Below are positions 55,742 through 64,000 of a DNA stretch of 64,000 nt, piece after piece; the first letter of the stretch is position 1, and each line of letters begins with the position of its first letter. Both the position numbers and the translations under genes were made by a program. Location: NCBI RefSeq assembly GCF_030811475.1, contig NZ_JAUSQV010000001.1, forward strand, positions 310,001 through 374,000, given 5' to 3'. The DNA comes from Nakamurella flavida. Lineage in GTDB: Bacteria > Actinomycetota > Actinomycetes > Mycobacteriales > Nakamurellaceae. The notes beneath the pieces are model-generated. The model ran no database searches. It saw only the letters and a program-made list of their open reading frames with translations, and had not been told where the DNA came from.

Positions 55742-56058
55742 CCGCCCCGGTCGATCCCGCAGAGGGTGCGGTGGTGGTCCCGCCGAACGACGAGGCCGCG
55801 GTCGGCATCCTGACCCGGTTCGTCGACGAGCACGGACCCAGCACGGCGACCGTGGACCACCTGGGACGGAGCGGGGCACGCATCGTCGTCATGGCGGCCG
55901 ATGGCCGCTACGGCGACGCGGTGGTCAGCTCGCTGCCCGTGGCCCAGGAGATCTGCCGCCGGGCCGCGGTGCCTCTCGGGGACTGGGACCGTGCCCGCAC
56001 GTCCCGGATCACCCCGACGCCCGCCGACTGGAAGCGGATGGCCGGCAGCGGTCGCTGA
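55738..56058 (+). CDS. Small hypothetical protein coupled to ctaB
   Basis: A 106-residue soluble protein whose GTG start overlaps the ctaB stop by four bases. It has a beta-alpha-beta feel, with ARIVVMAADGRYGDAVV and LPVAQEICRRAAVPLGDWD, and no TM segment or known motif. Coupling to ctaB suggests a role linked to heme or oxidase supply, but this is only positional. It converges with ctaA. Confidence 0.6.
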   Translation: MTAPVDPAEGAVVVPPNDEAAVGILTRFVDEHGPSTATVDHLGRSGARIVVMAADGRYGDAVVSSLPVAQEICRRAAVPLGDWDRARTSRITPTPADWKRMAGSGR

Positions 56059-56115
56059 CCGCCACTGGCGATCACGGCAGATCCGGCGAGTCGGTCCGAC
56101 GATCCGGACGGACGA

Positions 56116-57099
56116 TCAGCTGCGGGGGATGGACCGGGCGAGCTCGGCGTCCCGGGTGGTGGTTCCCACGGCCAGGAACGCCGCCGCGGCCACCAGCAGG
56201 ACGGCGCCCAGCACGTGCGCGACGACCAGGGCCTCGGGGACGCCGATGGCGAACTGCACGAGACCGATCAGCCCCTGCGCCAGGGTGACCCCGATGAGGA
56301 CGACCGCGCGCTTGATCAACCGGCGCGGTGCGTGCACGGCGAGCAGGCCGACGGTCAACGCGACCACCAGACCCAGGTAGGTGAACATCAGGTCCGCGTG
56401 GATCTGGGCCAGGGTGCGGACGGGCAGCTCGAGGCGCGGGGTTTCCGCGTCACCGGCGTGCGGACCGGCCGCGGTGACCAGCGTGCCGGCCACGCAGAGC
56501 GCGCCCAGCACGCCCAGGGTCGACCAGGTGAGCACGCGGAGCGGGCGCGGGATGAGCTGCAGCTTCTCCCCGTCGGGCTCCTGCAGCCGGTGCAGCACGG
56601 CCACCGCGACCACCAGCAGCACCAACGAGACGATCATGTGCGGTGCGACGGTCCACCAGGTCAGGCCGGTGAGCACGGTGATGCCGCCGAGGACGGCCTG
56701 GAACAGCACGCCCAGTGGCAGCACCGCGGCCAGCAGGGGCAGGCCCCGACGCGCCGGCCGGGCCCGCCAGATCAGCAGGAACGTGCCCAGCGAGGCGACG
56801 AGGACCACGCCGGTGAGCGTGCGGTTGCCGAACTCGATGGCCTGGTGGAAGGCCGACAGATCCTCCCGGGAGACCGGGGTCAGCGATCCCGGCTGGCACT
56901 CCGGCCAGGTCTCGCAACCCAGGCCGGAACCGGTGACCCGGACGGTGGCCCCGGTGACGGCGATGCCGCCGTGGGTGATCACCGCGGCCCAGGCGAACAG
57001 CTTCTGCAGGCCGAGCGACGGGGTCCGCGAATACCAGGGGGTACGGGACGCCGGGGCGGGGTCGGGTGCAGCCGGGGGGACGGTCGAGGACGGGATCAC
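56116..57099 (-). CDS. ctaA: Heme A synthase
   Basis: A 327-residue membrane enzyme that converts heme O to heme A. It has eight TM segments, the extracytoplasmic Cys pair in GSGLGCETWPECQPG, and heme-ligand His residues in FHQAIEFGNR, VAPHMIVSL, LAQIHADLMF and VAHVLGAVL. The GTG was chosen because it overlaps the preceding ABC permease stop by four bases; no ribosome binding site is obvious. Convergent with the ctaB transcript. Confidence 0.93.
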   Translation of the reverse strand: MIPSSTVPPAAPDPAPASRTPWYSRTPSLGLQKLFAWAAVITHGGIAVTGATVRVTGSGLGCETWPECQPGSLTPVSREDLSAFHQAIEFGNRTLTGVVLVASLGTFLLIWRARPARRGLPLLAAVLPLGVLFQAVLGGITVLTGLTWWTVAPHMIVSLVLLVVAVAVLHRLQEPDGEKLQLIPRPLRVLTWSTLGVLGALCVAGTLVTAAGPHAGDAETPRLELPVRTLAQIHADLMFTYLGLVVALTVGLLAVHAPRRLIKRAVVLIGVTLAQGLIGLVQFAIGVPEALVVAHVLGAVLLVAAAAFLAVGTTTRDAELARSIPRS

Positions 57100-57911
57100 T
57101 GCCACTTGAACCACGTTACGGTGCCGGCCCACCCGAGGGCGGTCCAGCCGAGCAGGACGAGGATCACCCCGGCCGACGGCGCATGACCGTCCTGGAGCAC
57201 GGCCCGCAGGCCCTGGCTGAGCGCACCGGACGGGGTGAGTGCACCGACCGTGGCCAGCCAGCCGGGAGCCGAGGTCAGCGGCACGATGACCCCGCCGAGA
57301 CCGACGAGCAGCAACCAGGCCAGGTTGGCCAGGCCCAGGACGGCCTCGGCGCGCAGGGTGCCGCCGAGCAGCAGGGCCAGGCCGAGGAAGGCCGCGGCCG
57401 CCAGGACGGTGAGCAGCACGGTCCAGGCCACGGCGGGGACGACGGCGCCGGCCGGACGCCAGCCGAGGAGGGCGGCCACGGCGAGCAGGACGACGTACTG
57501 GCCGAGGATGACCACGAGCGCGGCCAGCACCTTGCTCAGTACCAGCTGCAGTCGCCCCATCCCGGCCGCGGCCAGCCGGCGGAGCACCCCGTAACGCCGG
57601 TCGAACCCGGTGGTGATGGCCTGGGCGGTGAACGCGGTGGACAGCACGGCCAGGGCGAGCACGCCGGGGGTCACCGCGGCGATCCGGGGTTCGGGCAGAT
57701 CGATGACGGTGATGTACGTGCCGCCGATCAGCGCGGCGAGCGGGATGACCAGGGCCAGCAGCAGTTGCTCCCCGTTGCGGACGAGCAGGCGCAGGTCGAG
57801 CACCGCGGTGGACACCGCCCGGCGGGCCGCCGAGGACGGCCGGGGGTCGGGGGTGAAGGTGCCGGCGGGGAAGCGCGGCGAGCCGCCTGTGGTGTTCCAC
57901 GACGTGCTCAT
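57096..57911 (-). CDS. ABC-2 type transporter permease
   Basis: A 271-residue membrane subunit with six TM segments, the typical half of an ABC-2 exporter or drug-resistance-type transporter (DrrB-like). Segments such as LSTAFTAQAITTGFDRRYGV and LGGVIVPLTSAPGWLATVG are family-like. It overlaps both its ATPase and ctaA by four bases. Actinobacteria often carry this pair beside ctaA. The cargo is unknown; a link to heme or cytochrome oxidase assembly is only positional. Confidence 0.87.
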   Translation of the reverse strand: MSTSWNTTGGSPRFPAGTFTPDPRPSSAARRAVSTAVLDLRLLVRNGEQLLLALVIPLAALIGGTYITVIDLPEPRIAAVTPGVLALAVLSTAFTAQAITTGFDRRYGVLRRLAAAGMGRLQLVLSKVLAALVVILGQYVVLLAVAALLGWRPAGAVVPAVAWTVLLTVLAAAAFLGLALLLGGTLRAEAVLGLANLAWLLLVGLGGVIVPLTSAPGWLATVGALTPSGALSQGLRAVLQDGHAPSAGVILVLLGWTALGWAGTVTWFKWQ

Positions 57912-58852
57912 CGACGCACCTCCCGTCCGGTCAGTTCGAGGTAGACCTCGTCCAGGGTGCGCCGGCCGACCTCGAGATCCGACGGCATCACGCCCAGGCG
58001 GGCGCAGAACGAGGTGACCGTGGCCACGGTGGCCGGGTCGACGTCGCCCTGCACCAGGTAGCGGCCCCGCGAGGTCTCCCGGACGGCGAACCCGTCGGGC
58101 AGGGCGCCGATCAACGGCGCGACGTCCATCCCGGCGGCGGCGGTGAAGCGGAGGTCGGTGCTGGAGGACCGGGTCAGCTCGGCCGGCGAGCCGGCGGCGA
58201 CCACCCGGCCGTGGTCGACGATGACGACCCGGTCGGCCAACTGCTCGACCTCGTCCAGGAGATGGGTGGTGAGCAGGATGGCCACCCCGTCGGCGCGGGC
58301 CGCGGAGAGCAGATCCCAGACCAGGTGGCGGGCCTGCGGATCCATCCCGGCGGTGGGCTCGTCGAGGAACAGCACCGCGGGTCGGCCGACCAGGGCCATG
58401 GCCAGGCCGAGGCGCTGGGCCTGCCCACCGGACAGCCGGCGGATAGGCGTACCGGTCACCTCGCGCAGCCCGAGCACGTCGAGCAGCCAGGCGGGATGCA
58501 GCGGGTGGGCCGAGCAGCGGGCCAGCAGGTCGAGCATCTCGCCCACCCGGGCGGCGGCCTGAGCCCCACCCGCCTGCAGCATCACGCCGATCTGCGGCCG
58601 GACCGCGGCACTCTGCGCCCAGGGGTCCAGTCCGAGCACGCGGACGGTGCCGCCGTCGGGGCGGGCGAAACCGATCAGGCAGTCCAGGGTGCTGGTCTTG
58701 CCGGCGCCGTTGGGGCCGATCAGGGCGACGAGGCTGCCGTGATCCAGCTGCAGGGACAGTCCGTCGACGGCGGTGGTCGACCCGTACCGCCGGGTGAGTC
58801 CGTCCACCGCCACCGCCGGTCCGTCGGCACGGGGGCGCGAGGGGGTGGTCAC
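57908..58852 (-). CDS. ABC transporter ATP-binding protein
   Basis: A 314-residue ATPase of the ABC-2 exporter class. Walker A is GPNGAGKTST (about residue 47), the signature is RRLSGGQAQRL, Walker B is VLFLDEPTAGMDP, and the switch His is in LLTTHLLDEVE. The C-terminal ~90 residues are the usual regulatory extension (DLEVGRRTLDEVYLELTG). It pairs with the next gene's permease through an ATGA overlap. GTG start. Confidence 0.92.
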   Translation of the reverse strand: MTTPSRPRADGPAVAVDGLTRRYGSTTAVDGLSLQLDHGSLVALIGPNGAGKTSTLDCLIGFARPDGGTVRVLGLDPWAQSAAVRPQIGVMLQAGGAQAAARVGEMLDLLARCSAHPLHPAWLLDVLGLREVTGTPIRRLSGGQAQRLGLAMALVGRPAVLFLDEPTAGMDPQARHLVWDLLSAARADGVAILLTTHLLDEVEQLADRVVIVDHGRVVAAGSPAELTRSSSTDLRFTAAAGMDVAPLIGALPDGFAVRETSRGRYLVQGDVDPATVATVTSFCARLGVMPSDLEVGRRTLDEVYLELTGREVRR

Positions 58853-58942
58853 GAGGATCCAGGATAGGGGGGCCGCGCCGGGGACCGGCCGCAGCGTCGG
58901 CAGCCGACCGCCCGGGGGACCGGAAGGCCCGGTGGGAACGGG

Positions 58943-59305
58943 CTACCGGCCGGTGCCGGCCGCGCGCAGGCGGGACGGGGCGGCGACCCACCACGCGCCC
59001 TCGACCAGCTCGGCCAGGCGGTCCGGCGGCAGCTGCTCCAGCCGCACGAGCACCGAGTCGTGCCCGTCGTAGTGCGCGGTGGTGAAGAAGGGCTCTCCCT
59101 CGGCCAGGAAGGCGGCCTTCTCCTCCGCCGCGCAGCGGAACATGACCGCGCCGTCGTCGTCGTTCCGCAGCCGGGCCATCAGCGAGCCGGCCACCTTGAG
59201 CGCGGGCGTGCGGTACGACGTCGACTCCTGCACCTCGGGCAGTGCGACACCGGCCGTCACCACCTCGTCCCAGGACGTCGCGCCCCGGTTCTGCTCACTG
59301 GTCAT
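58943..59305 (-). CDS. MmcQ/YjbR family DNA-binding protein
   Basis: A 120-residue protein of the CyaY-like MmcQ/YjbR family (DUF419). It has the N-terminal TSWDEVVTAGVALPEVQEST segment and the LVRLEQLPPDRLAELVEGAWW block that closes the fold. Family members bind DNA or nucleotides, but the physiological role is not established. Its ATG overlaps the mptB stop by four bases, so it is cotranscribed with mptB. Confidence 0.85.
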   Translation of the reverse strand: MTSEQNRGATSWDEVVTAGVALPEVQESTSYRTPALKVAGSLMARLRNDDDGAVMFRCAAEEKAAFLAEGEPFFTTAHYDGHDSVLVRLEQLPPDRLAELVEGAWWVAAPSRLRAAGTGR

Positions 59306-61026
59306 GCCTGCACCCCCGTTCCGGTCGATCGTGCGGACCGTGTCTCGGCTCCGTCACCATCCGCAGTCTCCCCGCTCCGGAGGGTCGACCGTGGCATGCC
59401 CCTTCGGGCGAGCAGGAACAGGACGACCGCGACCACGACGGCGGCCACCGCGACGGCCCGCACGATGGTGAAGACCGGGATGGTCGCTCCGTTGGGCATG
59501 ATGATGACCGAGAAGACCGCGGTCAGCCAGATCGTCGTCCGGCGCACCCGGGGGTCGGCGGTCGACGCGGCGAGCGGCAGAGCCGCCCACAGCAGGTACC
59601 AGGGTTGGATGACCGGGCTGAGCAGGACCACCGCGCCCATCCCGATGCCCAGGCCGAGCAGGGGTCCCAGGTCGTGGCGCCAGCAGCGCCACAGCACGAC
59701 GGTGGCCAGCAGCAGACCGATCCCGGTGCCCACCGGTTGCAGGACGTCGATGGCCGCCTGGGTGTGGTCGCCCAGACCGAGCAGGAGCCCCAGTTGCCCG
59801 GCGCCGACCCCGAGGCTGGTGGATACGGACAGGAACGAGCGGACCGACCCGGGTGCGCCGAGCGCGCCGATCCAGCCGAAACCCGCCCCCGCGGCCAGGG
59901 TGAGCAGCCCGAACGTGCCGACGGCGACCGCACCGACCAGGCCGGCCCACCGGAACAGATCCGGCCACCGGCCACCCGACCGTCGGGCCAGTGCGACCAC
60001 CAGGAAGGCCAGCGCCAGCGCCGCGGTGATCTTGATGCCCACCGCGACGGTGATCAGGGCCGTCCCGGTGATCACCCCGGGCAGACCCGCCCGCCACCGG
60101 GTGGCGGCCTGCGGGCCGGGCAGGGCCAGCACCAGGCCGGCCAGCATGCCGCCGATCATCAGGGCTTCGTTGTGAGCGCCGGCCACCAGGTGGAACAGCA
60201 CCAGCGGGTTGAGGGCGCCGAGCCAGAGCGCCGCCACCGGGTCCAGTCCGAAGCGACGGGCCAGCCGGGGGAGGGCCCAGACGATCATCGCGACGCCGGT
60301 CACCTCGACCAGGCGCTGCAGCAGGACCCCGAGCACGACGTGGTCACCGACGACGGTGACGACCCCGCGGGCGATGAGCAGGAACGCCGGGCCGTAGGGG
60401 CTGGCGGTGTGCTGCCAGCGGGCGTCCACCTGGTGGGCGAACGGATCGGCGTCGCCGAGCGTGTCGTACGGGCCCGAGGAGTAGGGGTTGTCGCCCTGCG
60501 CCATCATCTGACCGACGGCCAGGTAGGAGTAGACGTCCCGGCTGAAGATGGGCGGGGTGACCATGAGCGGCACCGCCCACATGGCCAGCGTTGTGCTCAG
60601 CTGTCGGCGGGACAGCCGTCGGGGCCGGCCCGGGGCGGCGAGTCGCCCGATGAGGAACCAGCAGACGACGAGCAGGCCGATCCCGGTGGCCGAGCAGGCC
60701 AGGGCGGCAGGCCCGACGCGGGACAGCAGGCCCAGGACGCGGAGGCCGTCGACCGGGTTCGGGATGGGGCTGGCGGCGCCGTAGGACGAGGTGGATCCGA
60801 CCATGAGGAGAAGGGCCCCGACCGTGCCCCATCGGCGCAGCCGGCCCAGTTGACCGTTCTCGACGTCGTCCAGGGGTTCGGCGGTCGGGAGTGCGGCCGG
60901 GAGTGTGCGGACCGGGACGACGGTGGCCTGTCGTCCGGGGACCGGGGCCGCCGCGGCCGGTCCCGACGCAGCGGTCGCGACGGGCTCGGACGCCGACGTG
61001 GCGGCGTCGGGGCGCGGCGCGGTCAT
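59302..61026 (-). CDS. mptB: Polyprenol-phosphate-mannose-dependent alpha-(1-6)-mannosyltransferase MptB
   Basis: A 574-residue polytopic GT-C enzyme that starts the mannan backbone of lipomannan in Corynebacteriales and their relatives. About 12 TM segments follow a ~60-residue leader. The acidic first-loop motif is PIFSRDVYSYLAVG with its conserved Asp, and DNPYSSGPYDTLGDADPFA and SPYGPAFLLIARG follow. SPVIQPWYLLWAALPLA is also a family block. It is divergent from sufR, the conserved actinobacterial arrangement. Confidence 0.9.
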   Translation of the reverse strand: MTAPRPDAATSASEPVATAASGPAAAAPVPGRQATVVPVRTLPAALPTAEPLDDVENGQLGRLRRWGTVGALLLMVGSTSSYGAASPIPNPVDGLRVLGLLSRVGPAALACSATGIGLLVVCWFLIGRLAAPGRPRRLSRRQLSTTLAMWAVPLMVTPPIFSRDVYSYLAVGQMMAQGDNPYSSGPYDTLGDADPFAHQVDARWQHTASPYGPAFLLIARGVVTVVGDHVVLGVLLQRLVEVTGVAMIVWALPRLARRFGLDPVAALWLGALNPLVLFHLVAGAHNEALMIGGMLAGLVLALPGPQAATRWRAGLPGVITGTALITVAVGIKITAALALAFLVVALARRSGGRWPDLFRWAGLVGAVAVGTFGLLTLAAGAGFGWIGALGAPGSVRSFLSVSTSLGVGAGQLGLLLGLGDHTQAAIDVLQPVGTGIGLLLATVVLWRCWRHDLGPLLGLGIGMGAVVLLSPVIQPWYLLWAALPLAASTADPRVRRTTIWLTAVFSVIIMPNGATIPVFTIVRAVAVAAVVVAVVLFLLARRGMPRSTLRSGETADGDGAETRSARSTGTGVQA

Positions 61027-61268
61027 CGCCGCAGTCTAGGAGTCGGCAAGGGAAGCCTTCCCCGGGTCCGCGGCCCCGGCCGGCGGTCCGCTGTCGCGGG
61101 CATGCAGGATGACCTGCGAAAACCCGGTCGCGTCCGGGATCGCGATGATCCACCCGGCTGTCCTCGCACCCACAGGCGCCCAGGCAAGGCTGCCCTGTGT
61201 GTCGGGATGCACAGCCAGGGCGGGCCGGCCACTTTGAAAGCCCTCCGGATAAAGCACACACTTGTGTT
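61027..61268. promoter_or_regulatory. Divergent mptB/sufR promoter region
   Basis: This holds the promoters of mptB and the suf operon. The sufR side is AT-richer (GGATAAAGC at 61247-61255) and runs directly into the SufR-type operator. Nothing else recognisable. Confidence 0.45.
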
Positions 61269-61272
61269 GTGA
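61258..61272 (+). promoter_or_regulatory. SufR-type operator at the start of sufR
   Basis: ACACT-TGTGT-TGTGA fits exactly the ACACT-N5-TGTGA pattern reported for mycobacterial SufR sites. It overlaps the presumed GTG start codon at 61269, so binding would block initiation of the sufR-sufB-sufD transcript and give autorepression by the Fe-S form. Confidence 0.7.
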
Positions 61273-62222
61273 AAACCGCTGACCTCCCTGCGCCCTTGCG
61301 GGCCGGGGCGACGGTGGAGATCGTCCCGGACCCCGCCGCGCTGTCCGGCGTCGTGACGTCGGGTCTGCCGGAGGCCGAGGGGGGGACCCGGCAGGCCGTC
61401 GTCCACCTGCTCATGTCCGCCGGTCCGCTGACCGCTGCCGCTCTGGCCGACCGGCTGGGCCTGTCCACCGCCGGCGTCCGTCGTCATCTGGACCAGCTCG
61501 TCGAGGACGGCGAGGTCACCTCCCGGCCGGCCAGCTCGCCCCGGGGTCGCGGCCGGGGCCGACCCGCCCGCGCCTATCTGCTGACCGATGCCGGTCGCGC
61601 CCGCTTCCCGCACGCCTACGACCAGGTCGCCATCCAGGCCCTGCGCTTCCTGCGGGCCACGGCCGGCCCGGCCGCGGTCACCGCCTTCGCGCGGGACTGG
61701 GCCCAGGCGGCGCTCGCCCCGGCCCGGCCCGCGCTGGCCGCGGCCGCCGATGTCGCCGCCCGTTCCGAGGTGGTCACCGAGGCGCTCACCGACGCGGGCT
61801 TCGCCGCGTCGCTGCACCAGGTGGGCATCGGCCGGCAGTTGTGCCAGCACCACTGCCCGGTGGCCCACGTCGCGGCGGAGTTCCCCCAGTTCTGCGAGGA
61901 GGAAATGCATGTCCTCACCGCGGCGTTGGGCACCTATGCACAGCGGATCGCCACCATCGCCCGGGGCGACTCGTTCTGCACGACCTTCATCCCCCGGGCG
62001 GTGAACACGGCCGGACCGGAGCTCGTCGGCACGTCACCTTCTGATGAAGGCCCGCCGGCCGGAACGGAACCGCCCGAAACCGCCCCGCCCGAACCCCCAG
62101 CCCGTCGGACAGAACAGAAACAGATGACCGCCGCATTCCCCGTACCACCGCTCGCCACAGCACCGACCACTTCTGCACTCCCCACCACCGAGTCCGCACC
62201 ACTGGGAAGGACATCGTCATGA
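61269..62222 (+). CDS. sufR: Iron-sulfur cluster regulator SufR
   Basis: A 317-residue winged-helix repressor of the suf operon. The HTH is [20 protein letters not shown] (about residues 40-59), followed by an Arg/Gly-rich hinge. The Fe-S-binding Cys cluster is [20 protein letters not shown] plus FCEEE and the late SFCTTF. The last ~60 residues are a Pro/Thr-rich tail absent from shorter SufR proteins. The GTG start has no ribosome binding site, so the message may be leaderless; a later GTG at 61314 is an alternative. The stop overlaps sufB by four bases. Confidence 0.9.
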   Translation: MKTADLPAPLRAGATVEIVPDPAALSGVVTSGLPEAEGGTRQAVVHLLMSAGPLTAAALADRLGLSTAGVRRHLDQLVEDGEVTSRPASSPRGRGRGRPARAYLLTDAGRARFPHAYDQVAIQALRFLRATAGPAAVTAFARDWAQAALAPARPALAAAADVAARSEVVTEALTDAGFAASLHQVGIGRQLCQHHCPVAHVAAEFPQFCEEEMHVLTAALGTYAQRIATIARGDSFCTTFIPRAVNTAGPELVGTSPSDEGPPAGTEPPETAPPEPPARRTEQKQMTAAFPVPPLATAPTTSALPTTESAPLGRTSS

Positions 62223-63694
62223 CGACTGCTCCCGAGAAGCCCCTCGACCTGCTCGACGAGACCGGAGCCGCGGCTCCGGGTGCTCCGTTGACCCAGGCCG
62301 AGACCATCGACACGCTGGGCCGCTACGCGTTCGGCTGGTCGGATTCCGACGCCGCCGGCGCGTCCGCCCGCCGTGGCCTGAACGAGGACGTCGTCCGCGA
62401 CATCTCGGCCAAGAAGAGCGAGCCGGAGTGGATGCTGGCGCGTCGGCTCAAGGCCCTGCAGCTCTTCGACCGCCAGCCGATGCCGACCTGGGGCGCCGAC
62501 CTGTCGGGCATCCACTTCGACACGATCAAGTACTTCGTGCGCTCGGGTGAGAAGCAGGCCGCCAGCTGGGAGGACCTGCCCGAGGACATCAAGAACACCT
62601 ACGACAAGCTGGGCATCCCGGAGGCGGAGAAGCAGCGTCTGGTCTCCGGTGTCGCGGCCCAGTACGAGTCCGAGGTCGTCTACCACTCCATCCAGAAGGA
62701 GCTCGAGGACCAGGGCGTCATCTTCCTGGACACCGACACGGCCCTGAAGGAGCACCCGGAGATCTTCCAGGAGTACTTCGGTTCGGTCATCCCGTCCGGG
62801 GACAACAAGTTCTCCGCGCTGAACTCGGCCGTGTGGTCCGGCGGATCGTTCGTCTACGTCCCCAAGGGCGTGCACGTGGAGATCCCGCTGCAGGCCTACT
62901 TCCGCATCAACACCGAGAACATGGGCCAGTTCGAGCGGACGTTGATCATCGTCGACGAGGACGCCTACGTGCACTACGTCGAGGGCTGCACCGCGCCGAT
63001 CTACAAGTCGGACTCGCTGCACTCCGCCGTCGTGGAGATCATCGTCAAGAAGGGTGGCCGCTGCCGGTACACCACCATCCAGAACTGGTCGAACAACGTC
63101 TACAACCTGGTCACCAAGCGGGCCAAGGCCGAGGCCGGCGCGACCATGGAGTGGGTCGACGGCAACATCGGCTCCAAGGTGACGATGAAGTACCCGGCCG
63201 TCTGGATGATGGGCGAGCACGCCAAGGGCGAGGTCATGTCGATCGCGTTCGCCGGCGAGGGCCAGCACCAGGACACCGGCGCCAAGATGCTCCACCTCGC
63301 GCCGCACACCAGCTCCACCATCATCTCCAAGTCGGTGTCGCGCGGTGGCGGGCGCACGTCCTACCGCGGGCTGGTCCAGGTCAACCCGGGCAACCACCAC
63401 AGCAAGTCCACGGTGAAGTGCGACGCGCTGCTGGTCGACACCATCTCCCGCTCGGACACCTACCCCTACGTCGACGTCCGCGAGGACGACGTGTCGATGG
63501 GTCACGAGGCGACGGTGTCCCGGGTCAGCGAGGAGCAGCTCTTCTACCTGATGAGCCGCGGCCTGACCGAGGACGAGGCGATGGCGATGATCGTCCGCGG
63601 CTTCGTCGAGCCGATCGCCCGCGAGCTCCCCATGGAGTATGCGCTGGAACTGAACCGCCTGATCGAACTGCAGATGGAAGGGGCGGTGGGCTGA
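62219..63694 (+). CDS. sufB: Fe-S cluster assembly protein SufB
   Basis: A 491-residue scaffold subunit of the SufBCD complex that builds Fe-S clusters. Conserved blocks are [59 protein letters not shown] with its conserved Cys, and [20 protein letters not shown] near the C-terminus. [20 protein letters not shown] is also invariant-like. It follows sufR with an ATGA overlap and sufD starts two bases after its stop codon. Confidence 0.96.
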   Translation: MTTAPEKPLDLLDETGAAAPGAPLTQAETIDTLGRYAFGWSDSDAAGASARRGLNEDVVRDISAKKSEPEWMLARRLKALQLFDRQPMPTWGADLSGIHFDTIKYFVRSGEKQAASWEDLPEDIKNTYDKLGIPEAEKQRLVSGVAAQYESEVVYHSIQKELEDQGVIFLDTDTALKEHPEIFQEYFGSVIPSGDNKFSALNSAVWSGGSFVYVPKGVHVEIPLQAYFRINTENMGQFERTLIIVDEDAYVHYVEGCTAPIYKSDSLHSAVVEIIVKKGGRCRYTTIQNWSNNVYNLVTKRAKAEAGATMEWVDGNIGSKVTMKYPAVWMMGEHAKGEVMSIAFAGEGQHQDTGAKMLHLAPHTSSTIISKSVSRGGGRTSYRGLVQVNPGNHHSKSTVKCDALLVDTISRSDTYPYVDVREDDVSMGHEATVSRVSEEQLFYLMSRGLTEDEAMAMIVRGFVEPIARELPMEYALELNRLIELQMEGAVG

Positions 63695-63696
63695 GC

Positions 63697-64000
63697 ATGA
63701 CCACGAGCACCGATGACACGAACACGCTCGCCGTCCCGGCCCACGTGACCACCCCCCACACGGAGGCCACGGACGTCGTCGACCCGATCGACGAGGGTGA
63801 CGCGTTCCCGGTCGACGGGCCGGCCCCGGACGGCCTGACCACGCCGGAGGGGTTGACCACGGTCGCCTCCGTCGGTCCGAGCGCCGACCCGGCGCCGGAC
63901 GCCGGTGCGCACACGCACGTCGGCGGGGTCACCGTGCCCGTCACCGGCGGCGCGCCGTTCCTGCACCCGGTGGGCTCGGCCGATCTGGCCGACCACCCGG
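63697..64000 (+). CDS. sufD: Fe-S cluster assembly protein SufD (5' part, cut by window end)
   Basis: Only the first ~101 codons are present. The N-terminus is a Thr/Asp/Pro-rich leader, and a GAHTHVGGVTVPVTGGAPFL segment resembles the beginning of actinobacterial SufD before its beta-helical domain. The call rests mainly on position directly after sufB. The unusually long leader (~70 residues before that segment) is a feature to note. Confidence 0.7.
   Translation, partial: MTTSTDDTNTLAVPAHVTTPHTEATDVVDPIDEGDAFPVDGPAPDGLTTPEGLTTVASVGPSADPAPDAGAHTHVGGVTVPVTGGAPFLHPVGSADLADHP

Overview
The window is about 64 kb of very high-GC DNA with dense, often overlapping genes (stop and start codons shared as ATGA or GTGA), many GTG starts and one TTG start. 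Several gene neighbourhoods are typical of Actinobacteria: tkt-tal-zwf-opcA-pgl with opcA between zwf and pgl, ctaB divergent from tkt, ctaA next to an ABC-2 exporter, and mptB divergent from sufR-sufB-sufD. An actinobacterium is therefore well supported. A Nakamurella-like or other Frankiales-related genus is only my guess.

Region by region: 1-2.7 kb holds a small two-TM membrane protein, a patatin-like phospholipase and a possibly frameshifted hypothetical gene. 2.7-4.8 kb is a coupled GT2/GT4 glycosyltransferase pair. 5-7.5 kb is an FGGY sugar kinase divergent from a DeoR regulator, with an inverted repeat between them. 7.6-11.7 kb encodes a GT4 glycosyltransferase coupled to a GH5-like lipoprotein, followed by a second secreted mannanase-like GH5 protein.

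11.9-29.2 kb is the most striking part: one long minus-strand catabolic locus facing a SorC-family regulator. In order of transcription it has a ribose-type ABC importer (binding protein, ATPase, permease), E1 alpha and E1 beta of a 2-oxoacid/acetoin dehydrogenase type complex, a free lipoyl protein, a GlpD-like flavoprotein, a glycerol-kinase-like FGGY kinase, a class II aldolase, a lipoyl-less E2 core, a lipoate-protein ligase family protein, an AraM-like glycerol-1-phosphate dehydrogenase, another FGGY kinase and an AraL/NagD-like HAD phosphatase. Two matching inverted sites lie in the divergent promoter. I read this as a regulon for uptake and breakdown of an unidentified sugar or polyol that ends in dihydroxyacetone phosphate plus an acyl-CoA. 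The substrate cannot be read from the sequence.

29.3-38.3 kb carries a second import and catabolic group: a BKACE-type beta-keto acid cleavage enzyme, an epoxide hydrolase, a second ribose-type ABC importer with two permeases, and a PepD-like dipeptidase. 38.6-45.3 kb is an exopolysaccharide module: two GT4 enzymes, a membrane protein and a very large in-frame flippase/GT-C fusion with an internal ribosome binding site.

45.7-64 kb is mostly core metabolism: malate dehydrogenase, the oxidative and non-oxidative pentose phosphate enzymes, heme O and heme A synthesis, an ABC-2 exporter, an MmcQ/YjbR protein, the mannosyltransferase MptB, and the start of the suf operon with a SufR-type operator at its promoter. 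Clear hairpin terminators separate many of these units. I saw no rRNA, tRNA, CRISPR array, insertion sequence or phage gene.
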